NCBI GenBank assembly: GCA_040904925.1 | Contig: JBBDSP010000003.1 | Coordinates: 107,898-171,897 of the forward strand | DNA length: 64,000 bases | DNA from: Gracilimonas sp040904925 | Lineage (GTDB): Bacteria > Bacteroidota > Rhodothermia > Balneolales > Balneolaceae | Reading direction: 5' to 3' | Shown here: one piece after another, positions 1 to 8,994 of the stretch | How the letters are laid out: each line of letters opens with the position of its first letter | Numbering within the stretch: the first letter of the stretch is position 1 | Notes under the pieces: generated by a model | The model's database searches: none | Seen by the model: the letters and a program-made list of their open reading frames with translations, nothing else | Told to the model about the DNA's origin: nothing | Program-made: the position numbers and the translations under genes

Positions 1-1256
1 ATAAAGTATTCGGCTACTATATTGAAGTGACCAATACGCACAAAGATAAAGTCCCTGACTCCTTTATCCGTAAACAAACATTGGTGAATTCGGAACGCTA
101 TATCACTCCGAAATTAAAGGAGGTTGAAGAGAAAGTTTTATCAGCTGAAGAGCGAAGCAAGACACTAGAGTATGAATTGTTTGAAGAACTTCGGTTATAT
201 GTTGCTGAGTTTGCCGATGATGTTCAACAAGTCGCTCAGGCCGTTGGAGAGTTGGATGTTTTGCAAGGATTTGCAGCTGTGGCTTTCCGGAATAATTATG
301 CCAAGCCTGAAGTGGGTGATCACGAAGAAATTGATATTGAAAAAGGACGGCATCCTGTAGTCGAAAAGTCACTTCCAATGGGTGAACCTTTCATTCCAAA
401 CGACATTAAGCTAAACAATGAAGATCAACAGATCCTGATCATTACCGGGCCTAATATGGCGGGTAAAAGTATCATTTTACGTCAGACCGGATTGATCGTA
501 TTACTTGCACAAGTTGGGAGTTTTGTCCCGGCAAAATCAGCAAATATTGGGATGGTTGATAAGATCTTCACCCGTGTTGGCGCTTCCGATAATCTTGCTG
601 CCGGTGAAAGTACCTTCTTGGTAGAAATGAACGAGGCTGCCAATATTCTAAATAACGCCACGCCACGTTCGCTGATCCTTTTGGATGAAGTTGGCCGCGG
701 AACTTCTACTTTTGACGGTTTGAGTATTGCCTGGTCGCTAGCTGAATATCTGCACAATCATGCTCCCGTTGCTGCAAAAACTTTATTCGCCACACATTAT
801 CACGAGCTAAACGAGCTGGAGCAAATGTATGAGCGAACTAAGAATTACAATGTTCAGGTAAAAGAACATGATGGAAAAGTGGTCTTCTTGAGAAAACTAG
901 TTCGTGGAGGAGCTGATCACAGTTATGGAATTCAGGTTGCAGATATGGCAGGATTACCACAGGTGGTTATCGAACGAGCAAAAGAAATTCTCAAGAACTT
1001 AGAAAGTCATAGTCTCGACATCACCAATAAAAATGGCTCGGTCGAGAAAGAAGCTTCATCCAAAAAAGAAGCGACCAAAAAGCTTTCTGATAAAATAGAA
1101 AAGCAGCCGGAAACTAGTCAGATGACCATGTTCCAAACGCATGTGGATCCAAGATTGGAAACTGTACTCAATAAACTTGAAGCGACCGATCCAAATAGAA
1201 TGACACCTATCGAAGCGCTGATGTTAATTACTGAATTGAAAAAATTAGTGGATTAG
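1..1256 (+). CDS. mutS: DNA mismatch repair protein MutS, C-terminal part (5' end outside window)
   Basis: MutS recognises mismatches and, with ATP, starts mismatch repair. The window opens inside the gene: the frame is open from base 3 (KVFGYYIEV...), so the GTG at 27 is an internal Val codon and not a start. Visible are the end of the lever/clamp region, the Walker A motif GPNMAGKS (bases 447-470), the Walker B LLDEVGRGTST and the ATHYHEL segment of the ABC ATPase, then a charged linker and the C-terminal helix-turn-helix tail (PIEALMLITELKKL). The 3' end looks complete. Next comes an 87-base gap to a divergently functioning regulator gene on the same strand. Confidence 0.97.
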   Translation, partial: KVFGYYIEVTNTHKDKVPDSFIRKQTLVNSERYITPKLKEVEEKVLSAEERSKTLEYELFEELRLYVAEFADDVQQVAQAVGELDVLQGFAAVAFRNNYAKPEVGDHEEIDIEKGRHPVVEKSLPMGEPFIPNDIKLNNEDQQILIITGPNMAGKSIILRQTGLIVLLAQVGSFVPAKSANIGMVDKIFTRVGASDNLAAGESTFLVEMNEAANILNNATPRSLILLDEVGRGTSTFDGLSIAWSLAEYLHNHAPVAAKTLFATHYHELNELEQMYERTKNYNVQVKEHDGKVVFLRKLVRGGADHSYGIQVADMAGLPQVVIERAKEILKNLESHSLDITNKNGSVEKEASSKKEATKKLSDKIEKQPETSQMTMFQTHVDPRLETVLNKLEATDPNRMTPIEALMLITELKKLVD

Positions 1257-1271
1257 GACTTTGCTACCGTA

Positions 1272-1320
1272 TTGGACACTGATCTCAATTTCACTATTTT
1301 GATGTTTTCAAATCTTTGAT
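1272..1320 (+). promoter_or_regulatory. Promoter and operator-like site of the GbsR-type regulator gene
   Basis: TTGGAC (1272-1277), 17 bases, TATTTT (1295-1300) resembles a sigma70-type promoter. Directly after it, TTTGATG..TTTTCAAA (1298-1312) followed by TTGATA (1316-1321) resembles the sites at 2011-2037 and 9030-9057. This copy is a degenerate palindrome (one half TTTTCAAA is intact). Its position over the predicted transcription start suggests autorepression; binding is inferred. Confidence 0.55.
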
Positions 1321-1343
1321 ACTTACAGACTATATACTAAATC

Positions 1344-1832
1344 ATGGAAAACCACCGGGAGCTCACCAAAAAGATCATTGCTGATTTTGCCGAAGCTTAT
1401 AGCAGCTTTGGACTTAATCCGCTTATGGGACGTATCATCGCGCTCCTTATCATTTCTAAAGAACCCCAGTCTCTGGACGAGATCGCTGAAAAGCTGGAGA
1501 TGAGTAAAGGCCCGATCTCGCAAATTTGCCGCCGACTCAAAGACCGCAATCTTATTGAAAAAGTTTGGGTACCGGGCGATCGTAAGGATTATTATAAAGC
1601 TGTAGATGATATTTTTGGCCGTGCCTATTCCAACCAAATGGATAAAATGCGAAAGAATGTGCGCATTGCCAGACATTATTCAGAAGAAGCAGACTCCATC
1701 AATACTGAAGAAGGAAATTATGCCAAATTCCGTATGCAGGAAATGGAAGCCTTCTATGAACTAATGGATGAGCATAACAAGAAATTTCTGGAAGCCTGGG
1801 AAACTTTGCATGCTGAAAAGTTCAGTGAGTGA
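1344..1832 (+). CDS. GbsR/MarR-family transcriptional regulator
   Basis: 162-residue winged-helix regulator. The segment MGRIIALLIISKEP..SLDEIAEKLEMSKGPISQICRRLKDRNLIEKVW (about residues 28-78) is the typical GbsR-type helix-turn-helix plus wing start, followed by a long helical C-terminal part that probably dimerises. It stands alone upstream of a hydrolase-SDR-ketosynthase-like-symporter-ligase operon and a TonB receptor. Related palindromic sites lie in front of this gene, in front of the operon and in front of the receptor, so it is the best candidate for the local repressor. The effector is unknown; a fatty-acid-like or CoA-type ligand would fit the neighbouring enzymes but is only a guess. 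Confidence 0.85.
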   Translation: MENHRELTKKIIADFAEAYSSFGLNPLMGRIIALLIISKEPQSLDEIAEKLEMSKGPISQICRRLKDRNLIEKVWVPGDRKDYYKAVDDIFGRAYSNQMDKMRKNVRIARHYSEEADSINTEEGNYAKFRMQEMEAFYELMDEHNKKFLEAWETLHAEKFSE

Positions 1833-1835
1833 TTT

Positions 1836-1972
1836 TTAAGCTATCAGCTATCAGACTTAAGCTTTCAGTTTTTTTTAATAATCAGAATGCTATACCCCCC
1901 TCTTTCCCCGTTCCTAAGCTCCACGTTGGAACGAAAAGCTAACGGCTGAATTCTGACAGCTGATAGCTAACC
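1836..1972. repeat. Imperfect inverted repeat enclosing a REP-like palindrome
   Basis: AAGCTATCAGCTATCAGAC (from 1838) has an imperfect inverted partner ending around 1970 (TCTGACAGCTGATAGCT). Between them a palindrome (1909-1933, arms CGTTCC / GGAACG) resembles the REP elements found near the RAYT gene at 42557. It fills most of the gap between the regulator gene and the operon promoter. It looks like a small non-coding repeat insertion. Confidence 0.55.
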
Positions 1973-2001
1973 CCTTCCCTAAAAACCAATCTCAAAAAAA
2001 A

Positions 2002-2037
2002 TATACTTTACGTTTGAAACTTTTCAAATATTTGATA
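2002..2037 (+). promoter_or_regulatory. Operator-like palindrome upstream of the hydrolase operon
   Basis: CGTTTGAAA (2011-2019), CT, TTTCAAA (2022-2028), then TTGATA (2032-2037). TATACT (2002-2007) just before it could be the -10 box; no good -35 is visible at 17 bases. Sixteen bases of the palindrome core are identical to the perfect site at 9030-9053. The site lies 36-62 bases upstream of the ATG at 2073. Confidence 0.6.
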
Positions 2038-2072
2038 ACCTTATACGAAAACGCTTTTTTAATCGCTGAGCT

Positions 2073-2993
2073 ATGAAATTACTATCATTGGTTTCCATTT
2101 TAATCTTCTCAACACTATCGGGTTCAGCACAATCCGTACTGGAATATCCATTTGAAACTAAACATGCTGATCTGCAAAACGGAGCAACCGTTTCCTACAT
2201 CGAAGCAGGCTCCGGCGATCAAACCCTGATTCTGATCCATGGTCTCGGGAGTTACCTGCCCGCCTGGAGCATGAATATTGATGAGCTGAGTCAGCACTTC
2301 AAAGTTATAGCGCTTGATCTGCCCGGTTATGGACAGTCTTCCAAAGATACTGAGCAACACACGATCCCCTTTTTCGCTGAGAGTGTAGAACAATTGATGA
2401 ATGAACTGCAAATTGAGCGGACTTCACTGATCGGACATTCCATGGGTGGACAAATCGCATTATACATTTCCGCTCATTCCCCGGAAAAAATAGAAAAATT
2501 AGTTCTTTCTGCCCCTGCAGGATTTGAGCAATTCACCGAACAGCATAAAGCCGCTTTTGCCGCAACAGTTTCTCCTGAAGCTATCGCAGCTGCTACTGAT
2601 TCCATGATCGCACAAAACATGAACGTGAATTTTGTTGAGTTTCCGGAATCGGCTCAGTTTATAATCGATGACCGAATTGCCCTGAAACAGTCTGAAGATT
2701 TTGATGATTATGCCCGGGCTCAATCCGAATCAGTATTTGCGATGCTGAATGAACCGGTTTGGGATCTGCTGTCTGAAATTGAACAACCCACGCTGGTGAT
2801 CTATGGAAATCAGGATGCCCTTATTCCCAACCGATATTTGAATCCCCAGCTGACGACCAAAACGGTAGCTGAAGCCGGCGTGGAGCGAATGCCGAATGCT
2901 GACTTACAAATGATAGACCAAGCCGGACATTTTGTCCACTTTGAGCAAGCTGAGATCTTCAATCAGGCTGTAATAGAATTTTTAAACAACTAA
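2073..2993 (+). CDS. Secreted alpha/beta hydrolase
   Basis: 306 residues. An N-terminal signal peptide (about residues 1-19, ending SGSAQ) sends it to the periplasm or outer membrane face. The alpha/beta-hydrolase fold is shown by LILIHGLG (oxyanion region), the nucleophile elbow GHSMGG with Ser123, the acid in YGNQDALIP (Asp248) and the histidine in QAGHFVHF (His286): a full catalytic triad. It is probably an esterase, lipase or lactonase; the substrate cannot be read from the sequence. First gene of the operon that follows the palindrome at 2011; the SDR gene begins 18 bases after its stop. Being secreted, it could release an acyl or alcohol product taken up by the co-regulated TonB receptor or symporter. 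Confidence 0.85.
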   Translation: MKLLSLVSILIFSTLSGSAQSVLEYPFETKHADLQNGATVSYIEAGSGDQTLILIHGLGSYLPAWSMNIDELSQHFKVIALDLPGYGQSSKDTEQHTIPFFAESVEQLMNELQIERTSLIGHSMGGQIALYISAHSPEKIEKLVLSAPAGFEQFTEQHKAAFAATVSPEAIAAATDSMIAQNMNVNFVEFPESAQFIIDDRIALKQSEDFDDYARAQSESVFAMLNEPVWDLLSEIEQPTLVIYGNQDALIPNRYLNPQLTTKTVAEAGVERMPNADLQMIDQAGHFVHFEQAEIFNQAVIEFLNN

Positions 2994-3011
2994 CTAATCA
3001 AACAAAGAGAC

Positions 3012-3755
3012 ATGGCGTTATTTGACGACAAAGTAGTATTGGTAACCGGAGGTGCGGATGGTATCGGAAAAGTTACCACCACCAAATTTCTTCAAGAAGG
3101 AGCATCCGTTGAGATCTGGGATGTAAACGAGAAAGCAGCCAAAGAAGTCCTGAAAGAATGGGATTTACTGGGATTTACCGTCCGTTTTCAAAAAGTGAAT
3201 GTTGCCGATCATAAAGCTGTAGAAACAGCAATGTCAGATCTGAAAGATCATTTCGGGAAACTTGATGTGCTTGTCAATAATGCCGGTATTACCCGTGATT
3301 CCACCCTTCTCAAAATGGATCAGGATAAATGGCAGTCAGTGATCGATGTAAACCTTACCGGAGTATTCAATTGCGGAAAAGCAGCCGCTTCGGTGATGAC
3401 TGAAAAAGGCAGCGGAGTGATCCTTAACGCCAGCTCGGTTGTTGCACACAACGGTAACTTTGGACAAAGCAATTATGTAGCCGCCAAATCCGGATTGATC
3501 GGAATGAGCCAGACCTGGGCCAAAGAGTTAGGTCGGAAAGGAATCCGCGTAAACGTAGTTGCACCGGGATTCATCAATACCTCCATGGTTGAAACAGTTC
3601 CCGACAAAGTTTTAGACCAATTGAAAGGAAATACACCTTTGGGTCGTTTGGGTGAGCCGGAAGATATTGCAGAAGCATATATGTTTTTGGCTTCAGAGAA
3701 AGCCGCTTTCATCACCGGAACCGTACTTAAAGTGGACGGAGGACTGGTATTTTGA
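3012..3755 (+). CDS. Short-chain dehydrogenase/reductase, FabG-like
   Basis: 247-residue classical SDR. Seen: the nucleotide-binding TGGADGIGK near the N-terminus, NNAGIT, catalytic Ser in NASSVV and the YVAAK active-site Tyr/Lys, then the PGFINT loop and the C-terminal KVDGGLVF. The closest functional classes are 3-oxoacyl-ACP reductase and acetoacetyl-CoA reductase/3-hydroxyacyl dehydrogenase, NAD(P)(H)-dependent. It overlaps the next gene by four bases (TTGA), so the two are translationally coupled. A dedicated role with the adjacent thiolase-fold enzyme is more likely than housekeeping fatty-acid synthesis. Confidence 0.88.
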   Translation: MALFDDKVVLVTGGADGIGKVTTTKFLQEGASVEIWDVNEKAAKEVLKEWDLLGFTVRFQKVNVADHKAVETAMSDLKDHFGKLDVLVNNAGITRDSTLLKMDQDKWQSVIDVNLTGVFNCGKAAASVMTEKGSGVILNASSVVAHNGNFGQSNYVAAKSGLIGMSQTWAKELGRKGIRVNVVAPGFINTSMVETVPDKVLDQLKGNTPLGRLGEPEDIAEAYMFLASEKAAFITGTVLKVDGGLVF

Positions 3756-4744
3756 GCAGACATTCCCGAATTATCGCCTCCGGATCGTATGCACCGGAGC
3801 GCGTGCTGAAGAACGAATGGTTCAATGAATTACTGGGTGAAGATGTAGGAACCTGGCTGGAAGAAAATCTCACCATCAAAGAGCGACGTTGGATGTCTGA
3901 CGACCAGACCACCAGCGATCTCTGCGTGGAAGCAGGCAATCGTGCATTGGAAATGGCCGGACTAAAACCAGAGGACATCGACCTGCTCATTATTGCAACG
4001 GACACTCCCGATTTTATTTCACCCTCAACAGCCTCGGTAGTTCAGCATAAAATGGGGCTGAAGAAGGCTACCTCACTGGACACCAATACTGCCTGCGCCG
4101 GATTTCCAACAGCTTTTACTTTAGCTAATAGCATGATGGTAGCTGAAGAACGGTTCAAAAAAGTGATGGTGATCGGAGCTTATGGAATGAGCCGATTTTT
4201 GAATTTAGACGATAAGAAAACCGTCACCTTGTTTGCCGATGGCGCCGGCGCAGTTATCCTGGAACAGACGGAAAGATCAGATCAGGGATTTTTATCCTCA
4301 GACCTGAGAACCCGTGGAGAATATTCAGGATACATGGGCATTTACTCCGGCGGAGCTGCCGACCCGGTTACCGAAGAAAAAGTTTCGAATAAAAAACATT
4401 GCCTTCAGTTTGTAGAAAAATTCCCAAAAGAATTGAATCCAAAGATGTGGAGTGATATGATCCGCACGGTTTGTGAACGAGCGGGCGCCGATGTTTCGGA
4501 GATCAAAAAAGCGTACATGACACAGATCAATATCAATCAGATCTGGGAGACGATGGATATCCTGGGATTGCCTCGAGAAACGGCTCCGACCATTATGGAC
4601 AAATACGGTTATACCGGTTCGGCTGCCATCCCGATGGTATTCGATGAGTCGCTTAGAAATGATGAGCTGAATGAAGGTGATCTACTGGTATTTATAGGTT
4701 CCGGCGGTGGGCTTCACTTTGGGGCCTGTGCCGTTCGTTGGTAA
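3752..4744 (+). CDS. KAS III (FabH)-like thiolase-fold protein with altered active site
   Basis: 330 residues with the beta-ketoacyl-ACP synthase III fold (LLIIATDTPDF, VIGAYGMSRFL, FADGAGAVILE, GSGGGLHFGA). Starts at TTG 3752, overlapping the SDR stop. The nucleophile Cys115 is present in DTNTACAGF. The two other residues of the FabH triad are not: the position of His244 (E. coli numbering) reads Gln258 in MTQININ, and that of Asn274 reads Tyr287 in YGYTGSAA. So malonyl decarboxylation as in FabH is unlikely; acyl transfer or a non-decarboxylative reaction would fit better. The alignment was done by eye. Confidence 0.8.
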   Translation: MSRHSRIIASGSYAPERVLKNEWFNELLGEDVGTWLEENLTIKERRWMSDDQTTSDLCVEAGNRALEMAGLKPEDIDLLIIATDTPDFISPSTASVVQHKMGLKKATSLDTNTACAGFPTAFTLANSMMVAEERFKKVMVIGAYGMSRFLNLDDKKTVTLFADGAGAVILEQTERSDQGFLSSDLRTRGEYSGYMGIYSGGAADPVTEEKVSNKKHCLQFVEKFPKELNPKMWSDMIRTVCERAGADVSEIKKAYMTQININQIWETMDILGLPRETAPTIMDKYGYTGSAAIPMVFDESLRNDELNEGDLLVFIGSGGGLHFGACAVRW

Positions 4745-4827
4745 TTCTTCAGTGAACAGTTAGCAGTGATCAATCATTTTAGAATTATTAACAGTTAACC
4801 AATTCCCAATAACAAATAACAAACCCT

Positions 4828-6375
4828 ATGCAATTAGCTTCTGATGCCATTGTTACTGCCGGCTGGATCGTGATCGTACTGTACGCGGCGGTCATCCTTT
4901 ATTTTGTAATTAAGGGAGCCGGCAAAACCAAGGATATGAAAGATTATGCTTTGGGAAACATCCTATTCTCTCCGGCTGCTGTAGGATTGTCACTTGCTGC
5001 CTCCATTACCAGCGCAGCCACTTTTATCATTAATCCGGGTTTTGTTGCACTTTATGGTTTTGGCGGAGTGATCTCTATGGCTTTTGCTCTGCCTCTGGCT
5101 GCTTTAGTTTCCTTGATCTTTCTAACTAAAGGATTCCGAAAACACGGGAAAACAGCTAAAGCACTCAGTATGGCCGACTGGATGAAGACCATGTACAAAA
5201 GTGAAGGCTTCGGCATTTTCTTTGGCTTCCTTTCCCTGCTTCTAATCACATTTATCGTACTCATATGCGTGGGGTTGACCAAAGTTCTTTCCAGCACGTT
5301 GAATATCCCTGAATTCTATACCCTGCTTGGGATCGTGATCTTTATTTTCGGATATATGATGTACGGCGGTGCCAATTCCATGGTATACACGAATACCATT
5401 CAGGCAATTTTGATGGTCATTGTAGCTGTAATTTTGCTTGGCTCGGGATACGAACATTTTCGAGATGGCGTTCACGGATTTATCGACAGCCTCAATACCA
5501 TCGACCCAAAACTCACCCAAAGCACTAACGAAAGCAGTTTTCTCTTCCGGGATTATTTCGAGATCATTTTTGCACAGATCATAGTGGGTATCGCAATTAT
5601 TTGTCAGCCGCATATTTTGACGAAGTCTCTGCTGCTTAAGCGGGATGAAGACGTTAATAAATATCTATGGGTTGGCTGTACCGTACAGTTCTTATTCTTT
5701 CTTGTTGTGATCGCAGGTTTATATGCACGACTCGAATTCCCCGATCTGACCATCGCCGGAAACCCGATTCCTATGGATAATATCGTATCGGCCTATGTAG
5801 TAAGTGAATTTCCAGTGATCATTGCCCTGATAGTAGTCATGGGCCTGATATCAGCCGGAATTTCAACGCTCGAAAGTCTGATTCAATCGCTTTCCACTTC
5901 TATTACCAATGATATTTTAGATCCATTGGTTGGAGAGCGATTGTTCAAAAAAGAGATCCTTGGACTTCCTCCGCAGTTATTCTGGAATCGTGTGGTCATA
6001 GTTTCAATGGGAATTGTCGCACTTTATCTTTCTTGGGATCAGATCGTAAATCCCAAACTGAGTGTAGGTATTTTTGCTCAAAATGGTGTCTATGCTTATT
6101 TCTCAGCTGCTTTCACTCCTATCTTACTTGGAATGTTTTTCAAGAATGTTCCTAAGATCGCTCCGATCCTTGCTTCCGTAACCGCAGTAATTGTTCACTT
6201 TACCATGTATTATGCTATGCTTCCGGTTCCATTCACCAAAGCAACCGGTGAAAATCCCGGGGTAGCTGCAGCCGTAGCCATTATATTTGGGGTGATCGTA
6301 GGATTTAGCGCCTACCGCATCAAAAGCGGCAAACTGCAACTGCGTAAAGATGAAGACACCGAAACCAACGGATAA
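4828..6375 (+). CDS. Sodium:solute symporter family permease
   Basis: 515 residues, strongly hydrophobic, with about 13 predicted membrane spans and the SSS-family layout (LGNILFSPAAVGLSLAASITSAATFI near the N-terminus; GLISAGISTLESLIQSLSTSITND in the middle). Members move sugars, amino acids, organic acids or vitamins with Na+; the substrate is not evident. It lies 83 bases after the KAS-like gene and 5 bases before the acyl-CoA ligase, so it very likely belongs to the same transcript and imports the compound that the ligase activates. Confidence 0.88.
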   Translation: MQLASDAIVTAGWIVIVLYAAVILYFVIKGAGKTKDMKDYALGNILFSPAAVGLSLAASITSAATFIINPGFVALYGFGGVISMAFALPLAALVSLIFLTKGFRKHGKTAKALSMADWMKTMYKSEGFGIFFGFLSLLLITFIVLICVGLTKVLSSTLNIPEFYTLLGIVIFIFGYMMYGGANSMVYTNTIQAILMVIVAVILLGSGYEHFRDGVHGFIDSLNTIDPKLTQSTNESSFLFRDYFEIIFAQIIVGIAIICQPHILTKSLLLKRDEDVNKYLWVGCTVQFLFFLVVIAGLYARLEFPDLTIAGNPIPMDNIVSAYVVSEFPVIIALIVVMGLISAGISTLESLIQSLSTSITNDILDPLVGERLFKKEILGLPPQLFWNRVVIVSMGIVALYLSWDQIVNPKLSVGIFAQNGVYAYFSAAFTPILLGMFFKNVPKIAPILASVTAVIVHFTMYYAMLPVPFTKATGENPGVAAAVAIIFGVIVGFSAYRIKSGKLQLRKDEDTETNG

Positions 6376-6380
6376 CGATC

Positions 6381-7904
6381 ATGTATTTTAACGACTGGCT
6401 CACCAAACGCGAAGAACTCACCCCCGACAAAGAAGCGATCATCGACTTGGCCTCGGGCAAGCGACTGGATTATAAATCCCTCAACAAAAGGACTGAAAAT
6501 CTGGCTTTGGTTCTTCAAAATGAATACAAGCTTTCTGCCGGTGACCGAATTTGTGTAGTTGCTAAAAATTGTCTGGAAACCGTGGATCTCTTTTTTGCAT
6601 GTGGGAAACTGGGAGTCATTTTGGCACCTCTTAATTTCCGACTTCCAGCCCCTGCCATTCAGGAACTGACTGAAAACTGCCGTCCCTCTCTTTTTGTTTA
6701 TGGGGATGAGTACGAAGATGTGGCAAAATCTATAGAAGGCAACTCGCTCCCGCTTCTATCCCTTCATTCAGGAAAAAACTCTGTTCGACACATTATTGAA
6801 ACTGATCAGCCCAAACCGGAGATCCATACCGCCCAAGAAAACGAAACGGCGATGATCCTCTATACATCCGGAACCACCGGAAAATCCAAGGGTGCCATGA
6901 TTTCCTGGAGGCAGATTAACTGGAACTCCATCAACACAGAGATCGGACTGGGAATCACTGACAAAGACACCTCCATTGTAAATACCCCTTTCTACCACAC
7001 CGGTGGCTGGCATGTATTACTGATGCCTCTATTGCATCACGGAGGTAAAGTTGTGTTACAGCCTGAATTTGACCCGGCTCAAACCAATGAACTTATAGAA
7101 CAGGAAAACATCACCATATTATTTGGCATCCCGACCATGCTTAAGATGATGATGGATGAACCCAATTTTGAGTCTACCGACGCAAGCAGTTTACGTTTTG
7201 CCATTTGTGGTGGAGAGGCCTGTCCTATTCCGGTCATTCAAAAATACAAGGAACGAGGAATTCCCATCCGTCAGGGTTACGGACTTACTGAAGCCGGTCC
7301 CAACTGCTACTCCCTGCCCGGCGAAGATGCCATCCGAAAGCAAGGCTCCGTGGGCTTTCCCAATTTCCATATTGCCGTAAAAATTGTGGATGATAATGGA
7401 AAGGAAGTCCCCCATGGAGAAGTAGGAGAATTATGGATGAAAGGTCCGCACGTATTCAACGGGTACTGGAATAATAAAAAGGCAACGCAGCAGACACTGG
7501 AAAACGGTTGGGTAAAAACCGGCGATCTTTTCAAATGTGATGAAGACGGCTATTACTACATCGTTGGACGAAAAAAGGAAATGTACATTAGTGGCGGGGA
7601 GAATGTATATCCGGTCCAGGTGGAAAAAGTGATCTATGATCATCCGGCCGTTTCTCAGGTCGCAGTTATTGGTGTTCCCGATGACCAATGGGGCGAAACG
7701 GGCTGTGCCTTTGTTGTTTTGAAAGAGCGAAAAGAGCTCACTTCTGAAAAACTGATGGCTTACTGCCGGGAATATTTAGCAGGATTTCAATGCCCGAAGC
7801 ATGTGATCTTCAGAGATGAATTACCTCTTGGCCATTCCAATAAAATTCAAAAGAAAGCCTTGTTTGAGATCTTTGAACAAGAGCAACAAGGAAAGACATC
7901 TTGA
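6381..7904 (+). CDS. AMP-dependent acyl-CoA synthetase (class I adenylate-forming)
   Basis: 507 residues. The P-loop LYTSGTTGKSKG lies at residues 160-171; YGLTEAG, the TGDLFKCDEDGYYYIVGRKKEMYISGGENVYP hinge region and the C-terminal catalytic Lys in HSNKIQKKAL are all present, so the enzyme should be active. It activates a carboxylic acid as an acyl-AMP and passes it to CoA. The chain type (fatty, aryl, other) cannot be told. It overlaps the following hydrolase gene by four bases (TTGA), the same coupling as between the SDR and the KAS-like gene. Confidence 0.9.
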   Translation: MYFNDWLTKREELTPDKEAIIDLASGKRLDYKSLNKRTENLALVLQNEYKLSAGDRICVVAKNCLETVDLFFACGKLGVILAPLNFRLPAPAIQELTENCRPSLFVYGDEYEDVAKSIEGNSLPLLSLHSGKNSVRHIIETDQPKPEIHTAQENETAMILYTSGTTGKSKGAMISWRQINWNSINTEIGLGITDKDTSIVNTPFYHTGGWHVLLMPLLHHGGKVVLQPEFDPAQTNELIEQENITILFGIPTMLKMMMDEPNFESTDASSLRFAICGGEACPIPVIQKYKERGIPIRQGYGLTEAGPNCYSLPGEDAIRKQGSVGFPNFHIAVKIVDDNGKEVPHGEVGELWMKGPHVFNGYWNNKKATQQTLENGWVKTGDLFKCDEDGYYYIVGRKKEMYISGGENVYPVQVEKVIYDHPAVSQVAVIGVPDDQWGETGCAFVVLKERKELTSEKLMAYCREYLAGFQCPKHVIFRDELPLGHSNKIQKKALFEIFEQEQQGKTS

Positions 7905-8968
7905 GCTCCATTGACCATCTTCCCGGAATACATTCCTCTTATGTGAAAACCAAAAGGCTGAAGATGCACTTGCTCTCAGCCGGTGAACGATCAAATCCTG
8001 CCATTTTATTTTTGCACGGAAATGCATCTGCCTCCACCATTTGGGAAGAATTGATGCTGGAACTGAGTGATGAATACTATTGCCTCGCCCCCGACCTTCG
8101 CGGCTACGGTCAAACCGATTCCTCAAAGATCATAGATGCCACGCGCGGTGCTATGGACTGGGTGGATGATATTTCCGCTTTAACAGAAGAACTGCATCTC
8201 GATTCGTTTAAACTTGTCGGGCATTCGCTTGGCGGCTGGATCTGTTGGTCTTTGATTCCGGAGCTATATCAAAAGATCGATACCGTGTGTCTTATGGCCC
8301 CCGGACCACCTTATGGTTTTGGAGGCATTCATGGCAAAACCGGCGAGCCCAATAATCCGGACTATTCAGGTTCTGGTGCTGGCGTTGTAAATGATAAATT
8401 TGTTCAGGAATTAAAAGCTCAAAACCGCGAGAATGATGATTCCCTGTTTTCTCCCCGAAATGTCATGAACCGTCTTTACTGGAAAGAAGGATTTAAAGCC
8501 GAGCGAGAGGAAGAAATATTATCCGCGATGCTGCAAATTCATCTCGATGAACACCAATATCCAGGTGATCACACTCAATCTAAATATTGGCCGCATGTAG
8601 CTCCGGGAAAATTTGGTCCTGTTAATGCTTTATCTCCCAAATACAATAAAAAGGTGTTGGAAAAATTTATTTCAATCCCTGAAAAACCGCCGATCCTATG
8701 GATTCACGGAAACGATGATCACATTATTGCGGATGAATCTTATTCAGATCCGGGTTTTCAGGGCAAAGCAGATTTAAGGGAGAACTGGCCCGGAGAGGAA
8801 ACCTTTCCTCCTCAACCCATGATCACTCAAATCTCCTATGCACTTGTACAGTATGCCCGCTCTGGAGGAAAAGTAGAGAAGCTTTTCGTAGATAATTCAG
8901 GACACACTCCCTTTCTGGAACGACCGGCAATCACCCTAAAAACCTTAAGAACATTCTTCAAAGCTTAA
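7901..8968 (+). CDS. Cytoplasmic alpha/beta hydrolase
   Basis: 355 residues, TTG start overlapping the ligase stop. No signal peptide. Nucleophile elbow GHSLGGW with Ser109, LFLHGNASA for the oxyanion hole, acid region WIHGNDDHIIAD and catalytic His in NSGHTPFLERP. The cap domain (about residues 150-250) contains an unusual stretch with EHQYPGDHTQSKYWPHVAPG that I do not recognise. Probably an esterase or C-C/thioester hydrolase that works on the substrate imported or activated by its neighbours. Last gene of the operon; the receptor gene downstream has its own promoter. Confidence 0.83.
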   Translation: MSSIDHLPGIHSSYVKTKRLKMHLLSAGERSNPAILFLHGNASASTIWEELMLELSDEYYCLAPDLRGYGQTDSSKIIDATRGAMDWVDDISALTEELHLDSFKLVGHSLGGWICWSLIPELYQKIDTVCLMAPGPPYGFGGIHGKTGEPNNPDYSGSGAGVVNDKFVQELKAQNRENDDSLFSPRNVMNRLYWKEGFKAEREEEILSAMLQIHLDEHQYPGDHTQSKYWPHVAPGKFGPVNALSPKYNKKVLEKFISIPEKPPILWIHGNDDHIIADESYSDPGFQGKADLRENWPGEETFPPQPMITQISYALVQYARSGGKVEKLFVDNSGHTPFLERPAITLKTLRTFFKA

Positions 8969-8994
8969 AAAAGCGCTAACATCAAACAAATTTT

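Noticed and set aside
5242..5613. Long minus-strand frame inside the symporter gene
   Set aside because: Shadow frame opposite an evident membrane protein; no motif or start signal.
2073..8968. Long-chain olefin (ole) pathway: the operon has thiolase-fold, SDR, AMP-ligase and alpha/beta-hydrolase classes as OleA-D
   Set aside because: OleB uses an Asp nucleophile, here both hydrolases have Ser; the thiolase-fold protein lacks the His and Asn of OleA; the SDR is a short classical one, while OleD is an extended type.
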